Part shown: positions 36,653-46,551 of the stretch, one piece after another
How the letters are laid out: each line of letters starts with the position of its first letter
Numbering within the stretch: position 1 is the first letter of the stretch
Assembly: GCF_020497125.1 (NCBI RefSeq)
Contig: NC_059089.1
Coordinates: forward strand, 26,619,282-26,683,281
Length of the DNA: 64,000 nucleotides
Direction: 5' to 3'
DNA from: Mauremys mutica
Lineage: Eukaryota > Chordata > Testudines > Geoemydidae
Notes under the pieces: generated by a model
Databases searched by the model: none
Told to the model about the DNA's origin: nothing
What the model saw: the letters and a program-made list of their open reading frames with translations, nothing else
Made by a program: the position numbers and the translations under genes

Positions 36653-38446
36653 CTGGCAGAGGAAGTCTGAAGACAGCTCCTCTCAGTTGGAAGCTCTCTG
36701 CAGTGTTTTCTGGAGAAATGCAAAATATTCTGGGTGAGTGCATGTGTATGTGGGAAGGGCAGGGGCTGTGCAGTTCTCAGAATAATCCCCATCGGCTGGG
36801 CATAGTAAAAGAAGAGTTGTTCGCTGAAGTCACATGGTAACTTCTCTGGGTGAGAACTTGTGTGGCACTGACACTTGTCAGTACCTCTTTTGTTGTGTCC
36901 AAGGCACACTGTGGAGTTGCTGCTTTGTGGGGGGGGCCTGCCTCATGGGAAGACACATGCCTGCTTCACTAACTTACACTCCAGGTGATTGCTCCTCCGT
37001 AGCCTCTGCGAGATGCCTCTTGGCATATAAGCAAGAATAGCCCAGAATTCAGGGGAAATTGCTAAATAGCAGGGAAGAGGTGAGAACAAGTTTCTAGACT
37101 AGCTAGTAAGTCTTTATTTTTTTAATAGAGGGGATTTGAATCCCTCAAAAAACAGAAGTCAGAAAAACCTCCAAGTCTGAGTTTCCAAGAGCATGTTTCC
37201 TGTTATAAAACTTTAAGCTGTGACTTGAATGCTCTCCAGGTGGCTTGGAAACAGGCCTCTACAATTGCTTTGCAGTGTCTGAAAGGTAATGCTTCTTAGT
37301 TACTCATCTTACTCTTGTCTGGTCTATTTGGGGGTGGTCTTGCCTGCAGTTGCAACTACATGCTGCAGATTTCCTTCTAGTTGCAAGGAATATTGAGAAT
37401 GCTTCAGGCAAATGCAGCTTCTGAACATAAGTAATTGGATCTTTCTTTGACCCTCACTAGAGTGAAACATGTTGGCACACAACTCAAAGATTTTCCGCCC
37501 AAGAGTTAATTGATTCTACAGCTAAACTGTCTTCAAAGAGCCAAGTGTGTTCAGGAAACATTGTGTGTTGTTCTGTTACACATCTTTGTTTTGGGTTCTT
37601 TAAACTGCACCACTATAAATTCATGTAGGTGAGTGGAGACTGGGTGTGGGGGCAGTACTCGGTGAAGATTGCTTTTCTCCCCCCCCCATCTGTAAAGGGC
37701 AGGTACTATAGCCATATCTCATGAGGGGGTTGAAAGCAGCACAACCCAGGCAAGCACAAAGTCAGGACACCTGCATCTCAATTCTGGCTGTACCAGTGTC
37801 TAGCACTCTGCTTTTAGGAAAATTTGTTTAACCTTATTTTACACCTGGGTATATAGGGAACACTTACCTCCTGAGTTGGGTGTTAGAACTATTTAATGGT
37901 TTTGCAAAGTTCTCTAGCTAGTGAAGTGCTGTGCAAGTCCTAATGGCCTCACTGTAAGCAGGAAAGCACTCAGTTAAATACTTGATGAAAGATGCAATCT
38001 GAACTTTTTTTTGGTTTTGGCTCTGACCACCTCCCCTGCTCCTCACAGCGGACCAGGACCCAGACCTAGCAAAGCTGAAGCAAGCCACAGAGACCTTCTC
38101 CAAAACTGCTGTGCTGCTCGCCAAGACCTTTGATGCTTTGTGCAGCGCTGCTCATGCCGAATCTCCTCATCAGTCAGTTTACCAACTGGCAGTAGTGACT
38201 AAGCAGACCGAAGCAGCTGCCTCCCAGATCCATTCTTCTGCTAGAGATTTATTGCAACTAGCGCAGAGACTGGGGTCTGATAATTGCCTTCGTTCCGGGA
38301 TGGAGGCCCTGACGAACAAAAGGCAGTTGCCCATGAATCCAGGGCCTGACTCAAGCATTCACTTACGGGGGAGGAGTGGGAACGATGTGTGTGTTGCTGT
38401 AGCAAAGCTGAATCGAGCATTAATCAAAAGAGAACCTCTCCCTTGA
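36653..38446 (+). pseudogene. KIF14: KIF14-like last exons and stop codon
   Basis: Exon 36653-36733 reads LAEEV then TGA (36668-36670) then RQLLSVGSSLQCFLEKCK. The stop breaks an otherwise coherent helix, consistent with CGA to TGA. Exon 37139-37285 reads FESLKKQKSEKPPSLSFQEH and later WKQASTIALQCLK. The last exon starts at 38049 (ADQDPDLAKLKQATETFSKT) and runs 132 codons to TGA 38444-38446. It corresponds to the KIF14 tail in position and helical character, with low sequence identity. A donor gtgagt follows 36733 and gtaatg follows 37285. Confidence 0.75.
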
Positions 38447-39090
38447 GGCTAAGAATGCTGGGGCACTGTGGAGGTGGCCCAAATACTCTGGTCTTAAAAT
38501 CCTGCCTCCAGGCTCCCTGCTACAGGCCCCATTGTGGGAACGTGGCTTTGAAAATCACAACAGCACTTCACATGTTGTCCTACCTGGGAACCTTTATAAG
38601 CCTTGTTCTAATCTGTAAGGCCCTAGGCATTTAATGTCAGTTTTACTCATTTGATTATGGAGTGGTGAAAAGCTAATAGTTTGTTATAACTCAAGTTAAA
38701 TAACTTGTGTATTTTGGGAGCACAGTCACAGCCCAGCTTTAATTAAAAAAAACAAGTGTTTAAGGGAATGACATGCCTGAATTTAATAATCTCACCTCTT
38801 GCCTGGGTGTCTGTGGTGGCACAAACTGCTTGTAAGGTATTAGGTAGAGAGACCTGAATATGTTGATGTACGTTAGCAACAGGACCTGTATCTCTCTCTC
38901 CTTTTGTTTCTTGTTAAAAAGAATTTAACTAGTTTTGTTAGAGCATCTTGTCAAAAGGGCTCTCGGACCTGCTTTGGCCAAATCATGTCCCTCTACTGTT
39001 GCTGTCCAAAAGGCTTCAAATTGGCTTGTCCAGGCTTCCCAAACTTTTAATACTAAACAGCAGATGTTTTGTCCTTCTGCTCTAATGTAA
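38447..39090 (+). other. Probable 3' untranslated region of the kinesin copy
   Basis: The stretch is noncoding and AT-richer than what follows, and it lies between the terminal stop and the AATAAA signal. Nothing else is recognised. Confidence 0.55.
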
Positions 39091-39096
39091 AATAAA
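39091..39096 (+). terminator. Polyadenylation signal AATAAA
   Basis: A canonical AATAAA lies 645 bases after the terminal stop of the kinesin copy. It is the likely 3' end signal of the ancestral transcript. Confidence 0.55.
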
Positions 39097-39399
39097 CAGA
39101 TTTGGAGAAACTCCCTTGGGCTGCGAAGGCTGCGTTTAGTTTGCTCCTGTGGTGCTGGGTGTCGGGTGAAAACACTGGAGGCCTGGAAGTCTTTAGTAGG
39201 ATGTAGAAGGGAAAAGCTGGTTAGACAGGTGGGTGCTACAGGGTGGGAGGTCCTATCAAGCCCAGCCTTGGGGAGAGGTACAGGCCTCTCTAGCCTAGTT
39301 TTTCAGAAGCGTTTAGCGCTGTTTCTCAACCTCTAATACCAGGGCCTGGCTTGGTGCCTTCCTAAATTCTCAGGGAGGACTGGTCTAGGGCCTGGTCCT

Positions 39400-40510
39400 T
39401 GAGAAACACTAACCCTCTCCCTTACCAGCATCCCAGGAGCCTCCTCCAGCAGGGAGCCCCCAGGCCCTGGGCTGGGGGGGAAGGCGAGCAGCCCCCTCCT
39501 CGCCACCTGCCTCGGTGCCCACTCCTGCTGGGGCCAGCCCCCCTGCTCTTGCTCCTTCCGCCAGCAGCTGGGCTCCCGCTGGAGGCTCCCAGGAGGGAGG
39601 AGGGCGAGTGCCCAGCCGAGGAGGGGCGCGGAGCGGGGGCTGGCTCCCGGGAGCCCCGTGCAGGTGGCTGGGCTGGAGCAGGGCCCGCTGCCCCCTCCCC
39701 CGCCGGCCGGCAGCTCGCCAAGGGAGGCGGCGGCGCTCACGCACCAGGCTGCGATTTGCATGTCCCGGAGCCGCCTCTGCCGCGGGCTCGGGGCAGGGAG
39801 CGTCCCCTCCAGCCGGGCGCCGCGAGGCCATGCGGAGAGCAGCGCCCGGAGCCGCCGGACGGTAGGAGCCGGGCGCGGGGGGCGGCAGCGGGGCGCGGGG
39901 CTGCGCTGCCCGGGGCCGGGCGGGGGGCGGTAGGAGCCGGGCGCGGGGGGCGGTAGCGGGGCGCGGGGCTGCGCTGCCCGGCGCCCCGGAGGCTGCAGCG
40001 CTCCCGGGACCGGACCGGCGCGCTCCTCCACCGGCTGCTCCGGGAAGCCGGAGCCCGTCTGGCCCGCGGGGCCCCCCGCGCTGGAACCGCTGCCCGGCTC
40101 AGAGCCGGGTGTGCCGAGCTGAGAGCCCCGCGGGCAGGGGCTGAGCCTCCCGCGCTCCCTGGGCAGGTTCCCAGCCGGGGGCCGTCGGCTCATTGCGGGG
40201 CAGGTTAGTTCACCCGGTGCCGGGTTTGCCCCGCTCCGCGCGCCGCAGGTGCGGGGTTCAGACGCCGGTTGGTCTGTGTATGATGCCGTGGACTTTCGGG
40301 AACCGCGTGGCTGTGACCCACAGGTATGTCCAGGGGGGCTCCAGGCCCCAGCACGCCAAGCGCCGTGCCGCGGGGGGCGCCCTGCCGGGAGGGCCACCGG
40401 AGCCGCCTGCCGCCCTCCCGGCGACCGAGCGGCAGCGCCCCCGCGGCACGGAGCCCTGCTTGGGGCGGCGAAATGTCCAGAGCCGCCCCTGGGTAGGTTG
40501 GTCTGATTGT
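39400..40510. promoter_or_regulatory. CpG island, candidate promoter of the adhesion GPCR gene
   Basis: CpG-dense, GC-rich sequence with many GC boxes (gggcgg and ccgccc), for example around 39840-40010. It is unlike the rest of the window. It lies about 4 kb upstream of the first recognised ADGRD2 coding exon, which itself starts after a splice acceptor, so an untranslated leader exon upstream is expected. A GCCGGACG|gtagga site at about 39860 could be a leader-exon donor. It could instead serve an unseen noncoding transcript. A long antisense frame here is a by-product of the GC content. Confidence 0.6.
39861..39985. repeat. 68-bp tandem duplication in the CpG island
   Basis: 'ggtaggagccgggcgcgggg' occurs at 39861 and again at 39929. 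The following 'gcggggcgcggggctgcgct' is also duplicated. The period is 68 bp and there are about 1.8 copies. Confidence 0.85.
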
Positions 40511-41930
40511 GAAAGCAAGAAGTTCTGTAGTGAGCTGGATCTTGGGGGTAAGCAAGGCGGGCCAGACCCTGACATGGGGACAGGGGCCTGGGGAGCCCCT
40601 GGCTTGGGGGAGTTGCCTGGCTGGTTATTTGATGGGGCTGAGGAGCTGGTTGCCCTGGGCTGTGTCCCGCAGTCTTTGAGGATTTGTTTTTTTGTGTGTT
40701 TTTGTTTTGTTGGGGGTGGGGGGAGGTGGATTTACAAAAACAGTCACAACAATTGTGGGTTTTACCCACTCAAATACAACATTAAATGATTAAACTCTTC
40801 AGAATAACACGCCACCAAGTAGCACCCCGGGAAGATTATCTGTCAGCTTCCTGCCACAAAGGGCCAGTGCTGCGTTTTAAAATCAAGCCCTTTTAAGTGC
40901 TTTGCTGCTTATTGGTGCATCTGGTGCGAAGTCCAGTTTCAACAGACTAATATCTCCTCAGCATCAGCCAGTTTCTCTCAAAACAAGATGAGTTTGATTT
41001 AAGTAAACGATTTTTAAAACTTTGCAAGTGGATGTGCAATAGCCAGATGGGCCATGAGACAGGAAGCCTGTGCAAGCAAAACCTCCCCCAAGAATAAGAA
41101 ATCCCACAACTTTTATAACGCTGTCGTTCAGCCCATCGCCTTCATTCTCAGGTCTGCATTGGCTCCAGTCCCGTCAGAGACCGGCAGGGAGTTAGGTGGT
41201 CTCAGCATAAGCACCAGCTGACAATACAGCTGCTCAGTGCTTTGTCTCTTGCTTTGTGGCGCTTGTGTGGTGGCTGGCTCCTTGTGGGGTGAGGAGGTTA
41301 TGAAAGTTCTCCCTGGGGTGAGATTTAACAGATTCATCCTGCGGGTCTTGGATATTGTGTTTATACAACATCAGCCTTCCAGCTGCTGAACCTGCACACA
41401 ACACCCCTCCTATGGAAGCAATTCCCTTCCCCCCACCTTGCACGCCAGAATCGCCCACCAGACAGGGATGGATTGTACACAATTTACAGTGAAACGAAGA
41501 AATCCTGGAACAAGAAGAGAGTCAGTGTGTGACGGATGTCAGTGCGGTTCGGGTGTGAAAGAGTTAATATTGCATGAAGGGGATAGAATAATTGGGTCTT
41601 AGGTCAGTGTTGGGGGAAGAATAGATTCTTTAAACAGCTAGGCCCCGAAGGGTTGATGGTGGAAAATACCAGGTATCTTGCTGGTTTGGGTTCGGAGCAT
41701 GAAGTCTTCCTTTAGCAGCCACATTTTATTCTAGGGAGGGAGTTTGGGCTGGAGGCTAAAGCACAGAGCGAGGTAATAACGTCTGGGTTTCATTCCTGGC
41801 TCTGCCCCCACTGTCCACCTAGGGGGTTTATTATCCATTCCACCCATCGCCGTAGCATCCAGGTGTCTGCTGCATACATTCAGTAGAAACAGGGCGCTCA
41901 CTAGCAGACTAACTGGAGTCTGTGCTAGGG
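40511..41930. other. Intergenic stretch without recognised genes
   Basis: No exon, RNA gene or clear repeat was recognised. A T/G-rich tract occurs near 40685-40730. Confidence 0.45.
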
Positions 41931-41934
41931 CGTG

Positions 41935-42270
41935 TGTTTATTTTGGGGGGCAGGAGGGGTTTGGGAATGGAAGGGGTGTTCATTCCTTATGCTGGAAAGG
42001 CTTTCTCAAGGAGGAAGGCTTTGGAATATTTCCTAAAGATGACCAGACTCTGGATTGGCCTGATTTCCGCTGGAAGATTGTTCCGCCGCTGGATCCCCTC
42101 GACCAAGAACGCCTTGTCCCCTGCTCTCACATGCTGCGTCCTGGGCTTTGGGATATGCACAGTCCCGGAGGAGCACAGCTGCCCCTGTGGTGGTTCATAG
42201 ATTGAAAATGGTCTTAGAAGTAAATGTGGCGTGATCCGCCCTGGGTTCTGACTCATCACCTCCTGGTTTA
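41935..42270 (-). mobile_element. LINE fragment, antisense (reverse transcriptase C-terminal tail)
   Basis: The minus-strand frame at about 41987-42170 reads RRNNLPAEIRPIQSLVIF and then RKYSKAFLLEKAF. This fits the 'LWNsLP.eiR...sl..FkkkLKtfLf' ending of many non-LTR reverse transcriptases. No intact ORF remains. Confidence 0.6.
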
Positions 42271-42641
42271 CACCTGGGGAAGCCAACACCTACCTAAGGG
42301 ATGTGCTGGGAGGTTCACTCCATTGCCAGTAAAGGGTCTTGTGACGCAGGGGTGAAAGGCACTAGAGAAGGTAAAATAATAGTATTGTACTTTCCCTTCC
42401 AATGGACAAGAAGCTTGTTTTTCAATCAGATTTGTAAATGTTCAGATCTTTGTCTCCGATACAAGTTAATATAAAACTAAAGCAAAGCAGTGCTGTCCTA
42501 ACGTGCAGTTGACATCCCTTAGCTTTCCCTTGCATTCATTTGCTTTGCCACTGGTGACATTTGCAAGGTGTGTGGACATAATGCCCATTAGTCAGTCATC
42601 CCATTGCTGCATGGTCATCTTCCCTAGGTCTCTCTTCTGGG

Positions 42642-43495
42642 CAAGGCCGGATTAGCTTTCTGTGGGCCTGGCACCACACATATTGGTGGCCCTCCCTGGG
42701 GGATGATTGTAAAAGGGGCCGGGGGTAAAAGCCCAGTGGGTGGGAGCTGGGGTTGCTCTCTGGAGCCAGGGAGGGGGCGGGGGTAAACTGCAAGTGCAGC
42801 AGGGCTGAGGAGGGGTAAACAGGATCCCCCCCGCCCCTGGCCACATGGAGCGGGTACCGACCTTCTCCCTGGTTCTGGCCCAGTCTCTTCCTCTCTCTCT
42901 GCACTGAGCACAGGGCTGGGGGTGCAGGGTCTGGGAGGGAGTTAGGGTACAGGAGCAGGCTGGGGGTTGGGGTGCAGGGTCTGGCCAGGAGCTTGGGGGA
43001 GGGAGGGAGCTCAGGGTTGGGGTGTGGAGTGCTTACCTGGGGCAGCTCCCATTTGGTGTGAGGGGTGCAGGTCGGAATGTGGGGGGCGTGCGTCGGGGCT
43101 GGGTATGTGTGGGGAGTGCAGGAGTCAGCGCAGGGGGCTGGGGGGTGCAGGAGTCAGCGCAGGGGGCTGGAGGGGGTGTGCCCTGAGTCCACCCCCTTTC
43201 CCTAAGGCCCTGCCCCGCCTCGCCCCACCTCACCTCTGCCTCCTCCCCCAGGCGGTGAGCCAGCTGTGGCTCTGCTCCTCCCCCTCCTTCGCACCAGCTG
43301 TTCGGCGACAGGGAAGGGGAGGGGCAGGGGACGGGCTTGGCTGGGAGTGGAGCCTGCCCTGCTGCAGCCTGAGCCACAGGAGCCAGCAGCACCAAGCTTC
43401 TGCCCCTGCAGGAGAGGGCGGGGGGCAGAGAAGAGCGGGCTGGGCTGGGACCCCTTTGGAGTGGGCCTGGCACCATGACACCAAATCCGCTACTG
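42642..43495. mobile_element. hAT-like DNA transposon, about 854 bp, GC-rich interior
   Basis: The ends are CAAGGCCGGATTAG and ...CCAAATCCGCTACTG, imperfect inverted repeats; both ends also carry GGGCCTGGCACCA, in direct rather than inverted orientation. The flanks are CTTCTGGG (42634-42641) and CTTCTGTG (43496-43503), an 8-bp duplication with one mismatch, as hAT elements make. The interior has G-rich imperfect repeats ('gggttggggtgcagggtctgg'). It has no transposase-like frame. Confidence 0.7.
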
Positions 43496-43911
43496 CTTCT
43501 GTGCAGTCCCATGAGAGTCCCTGGACTCCTGGTCGTTGACCCCTCCCACTCTGGTCACGTTGAATGTTCTTTGTTCGTCTTCCCAGCATTTAGCATCTTG
43601 GTCAATGTGCTTTTTCCTTCTTTCTGGGGGCGGGGAGAGGGAGGAGAGCGTTCCACCCCTGGCCAGCTAACAATGCCTGGTTCTCCAGACCTGCAGGCTG
43701 CTGGGTTAGAACCAGAGTCTCTTTCACGTGGTCTCCAAAGGGCTTTTATTGTAAATTCTGACTGCCAAATGGATCAGCACTTCCTCTTTGGGCAATGTCT
43801 CCTCCCCTTGCTTTTCAAAAAGCTAGCTTTCAAAATCTCCATGTGGTACCATTTCCCTGGGACTCCAGGTGCCAAGGATTGGCTATTGAGAAATAGATTT
43901 CGTATGTGCAG

Positions 43912-44060
43912 GACCACCACAGGGTTAGTGGTTAAAAGCAGGGGATTGAGAGTGCTCCTGGCTTCTCTCCTCTGAACTGTAATGCTGATTTGTTGTGTGG
44001 CTGTGAGCAAGTCACTTAGCCACTCTGCGCCTCAGTTTACCCACCTGTAAGATGTAAGGG
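43912..44060 (+). repeat. MIR-like SINE
   Basis: 'gtggctgtgagcaagtcact' with 'ctctgcgcctcagtttaccc' is the MIR core in the orientation '...gtgaccttgggcaagtcacttaacctctctg'. Confidence 0.7.
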
Positions 44061-44280
44061 TTGTACCAATTTGTGATGGTTAGTCCCTATGCTACATCTT
44101 AGCAGAACCTTTACAAGATCCCATTGTCTGGCCAGCACAGCTACCTGGAAATGTTGTCAAAGATCTCGTTTGACACTGCTCAGAAATGTAATTTATGCCT
44201 CTGACTTGATTTGGTTAAAAGCAGGTGAGGAGGGTTCACTAACCATCTGACTTATGAAGTAATGATACAGCTTCTCCAGA

Positions 44281-44479
44281 GTATCAGAGGGGGAGCTGTG
44301 TTAGTCTGGATCTGTAAAAAGCAACAGAGTCCTGTGGCACCTTATAGACTAACAGACGTATTGGAGCATAAGCTTTCGTGGGTGAATGCATCTGACGAAG
44401 TGGGTATTCACCCACGAAAGCTCATGCTTCAATACGTCTGTTAGTCTATAAGGTGCCACAGGACTCTTTGCTGCTTTTA
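44281..44479. repeat. Turtle SINE foldback with about 73-bp arms
   Basis: The left arm, about 44316-44388, and the right arm, about 44405-44478, are near-perfect reverse complements separated by about 16 bases. Both arms contain 'cctgtggcaccttatagact' or its complement. It shares arm sequence with the foldback at 27165-27606. Confidence 0.87.
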
Positions 44480-44684
44480 GCTTCTGCAGAGTTATCGGCT
44501 TTTGGTATCTCATCTGCAACAGGCACAGAGTGGGCCTAGCAGGCTATCTAGGATGGATATTTTCTGTTGAGTCTTTTCCCCCCCATTTCTGTATGCAAGA
44601 ATTAGCTCTACAGCTGCAGGACATCTTTATCTAGCACTGCTTTGTCCATTCCAGCAGAGAGGGAAAGATTTCCAGCCAGTCGAT

Positions 44685-46551
44685 ATGGTCAGGCGACACT
44701 CGAGACTTGAGTACTGGTTCCTCAGCTTTCTGGTAAGTTTTACAAGGACTTAATTGCTTTGAGTAGCTGGATAATTTGAATGCTTAAAACCGCTAGGAAT
44801 TGTCCAAAGACATTTCCCTAACAGTCAGGATGTTGGAACACAGGGCCTGAGTCCTAGGTGAGGTCGTTCTGAGTGACACTGGAATAAATCTCCTAAAATA
44901 AAATGAATAAACCCTTCTACACCTTTTCTGATAGGTCAATGTATGTAGTCATTGGCTTGTTATTGATGCCGCAACCCAAAGGAGATGGTTGCTACTGGTC
45001 ATGCTCTGGTAGGTTCCATCTTCCAGTGTTTCAGCAAGAGGTAGATTTCACTTGACAGATTCAGGTACTTTAATAATAGCACTTGGCTTTTAGAGCCTCA
45101 GCAATGGGTATTGTTATATTTCTAGTTTTCTGATTATTCCATGTAGCTGTGTGGAGAAGAGTATTTTGCTGTGAAATGTTTATTTTCAAGGGTTCTTTAT
45201 ATACTTGTATATAACAAGGAAAACTTGCTAGAACAGTGCAGTGTAAGCAGAGACACCAGACTCCATGGGCTTAAACAGGGAACTAAGCAGTAAACGTACC
45301 CTCTAAACCTTGCTCCCACCGTGTGGTGTTATTTCTTGCAGATTGGTAGCCTGTCCAGGGAACTCTTAGACTTTACTGCCCTTGCTGATAATCGCACTTC
45401 AAAAGGTTAGTGTCCTAATCAGCACTTGAGTGTTTTTGTGTGAACAATATTCAGCACGGAGAATCTATGACAATATGTTTGGGACTGTAAGAGCTAACGT
45501 TTACCCCCCCCCACACACACACCTTTTTATACGGTTGTCAATTGCGACCAGTGTTTGTTGGACCCAAATTTGATTGCAGGTGTAAATATTAGTATTTGTT
45601 CAGCTAAGTACAGTGCCAGGTTAGCAGGTAAAAATCAGGTAAGTGCTGTCCAACTGCTGATATTTGTGCCTGTGATGCATTTGTGGGTGCAACCAATGTG
45701 GGAGCAATTTTGTGAGCGCAAATTGCCACTTGCAAATATGGAAAGTGGGCGGGGGAGCTGAAAACTGGGGCCTAAGCTCTGTCCATAAGTCCCTGAGTGA
45801 GTTTGAGTAAGATGTCATCTTAAAGTGTATCCCTCCGGTGAATGCAGTGTGTGTCGTTTTGTCCTGACATTGCCACTGTTTTGGGTATTTCACACGGATG
45901 AATCAGGTCTGAGGGCTGGGCCTGGGGAAAGCCGACACTTCCAGGCACATGTGCTAAAGGGCAGCTCGCAGCTCTCCCTCATCTTAGGCCTGAGGCAATC
46001 CACTAAAGTCTGTCCCTGTTCGCCGACGTCCCTTTGTGCTGCGTACGGGTGCGAGATTCTGCTTCTGACTTTCCGAGGGCTGCGCAAACCTCATGTTTGC
46101 AAGTGCACAGCTGATCTGCTGCGTGAGGCTGACCCCAGGTGGCACAAGCAGGCGTGTGCCATGTAGTTAGTATTACTGAGGCTGTTGACGTGAAGGCCTC
46201 ATGCGTCCGGGGGCGAATGGGCAGGGAATGAGGGCACAGCTCTGGTGCTTTCTGCAAACCGGCTCCTGTGCTGCATAGGGTAGCAATGGTCCAGCTTGCC
46301 TGTCTGCCTTTCAGATTTTGGTGCTGCTGCTGCCATCGTCACAACCTTGGGAGATGTTTATGAATACGTGGACGTCCCCTTGGACTGGTGGCATGCAAAC
46401 AGATATTGTGAACAACGCTTTGCGCAGCTGCTCTTTGAGATCCAGGACAGCGAGCTGGCTTCGGTCAAAAAACTGCTTCACTCCCTGCAAGTGCAAAGCT
46501 CTGTCTGGTTAGCCGAGAGGGAGGCATTCCTGCAGAAACACAAACAGAGAC
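44685..46551 (+). CDS. ADGRD2: ADGRD2-like exons 1-3: signal peptide and C-type-lectin-like half domain
   Basis: The chosen ATG (44685-44687) gives MVRRHSRLEYWFLSFLIGSL, a basic start then a hydrophobic core that fits a signal peptide (residues 1 to about 20). The exon has upstream acceptor-like ccag, so the 5' UTR probably continues in an upstream exon. NRT near residues 33-35 is a possible N-glycosylation site. Exon 46315-46551 (residues 38-116) contains YEYVDVPLDWWHANRYCEQR and ends its homology at SSVWLAER. The W-x5-C spacing, the following helix (SELASVKKLL) and the VWL turn resemble the first half of a C-type lectin-like domain. The second half, with its calcium site and closing cysteines, is absent, and the next exon is pentraxin. 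Confidence 0.75.

Larger units (their letters stand above)
2287..39096 (+). pseudogene. KIF14: KIF14-like kinesin gene, degraded paralogue (whole locus)
   Basis: At least 27 exon blocks on the + strand match human KIF14 in order: N-terminal extension, kinesin motor, short coiled coil, FHA domain, second coiled coil and helical C-terminus. KIF14 is a kinesin-3 family mitotic motor that works at the spindle midzone and midbody in cytokinesis. This copy cannot make that protein. There are in-frame stops at 2419-2421, 2578-2580, 23660-23662, 26293-26295 and 36668-36670. The P-loop exon carries a deletion, a frameshift and a repeat insertion. Donors at 4959 and 22039 read AT instead of GT. The other exons keep phase and good splice sites, so loss looks recent. 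I infer a paralogue rather than the orthologue because KIF14 is essential and the motor here is fairly diverged. The alternative, many assembly errors in a live gene, is unlikely given the insertion and stop spectrum. Confidence 0.88.

Noticed and set aside
2287..38446. Interpretation as a live KIF14 gene with sequencing errors
   Set aside because: A repeat insertion and a deletion in the P-loop, two donor changes and five stops of different kinds are not explained by base-calling errors.
39333..40769. A 478-codon open frame on the minus strand
   Set aside because: It lies in the CpG island. It is rich in Pro, Arg, Gly and Ala with no domain, several other frames in the same region are also open, and the sequence has no splice or coding conservation signs.
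41922..42200. A 92-codon plus-strand frame
   Set aside because: The opposite strand carries LINE-like protein similarity, so this is a shadow frame.
42967..43539. A 190-codon frame and its antisense partners
   Set aside because: They fall in the GC-rich interior of the hAT-like element, and low-complexity composition explains the open frames.
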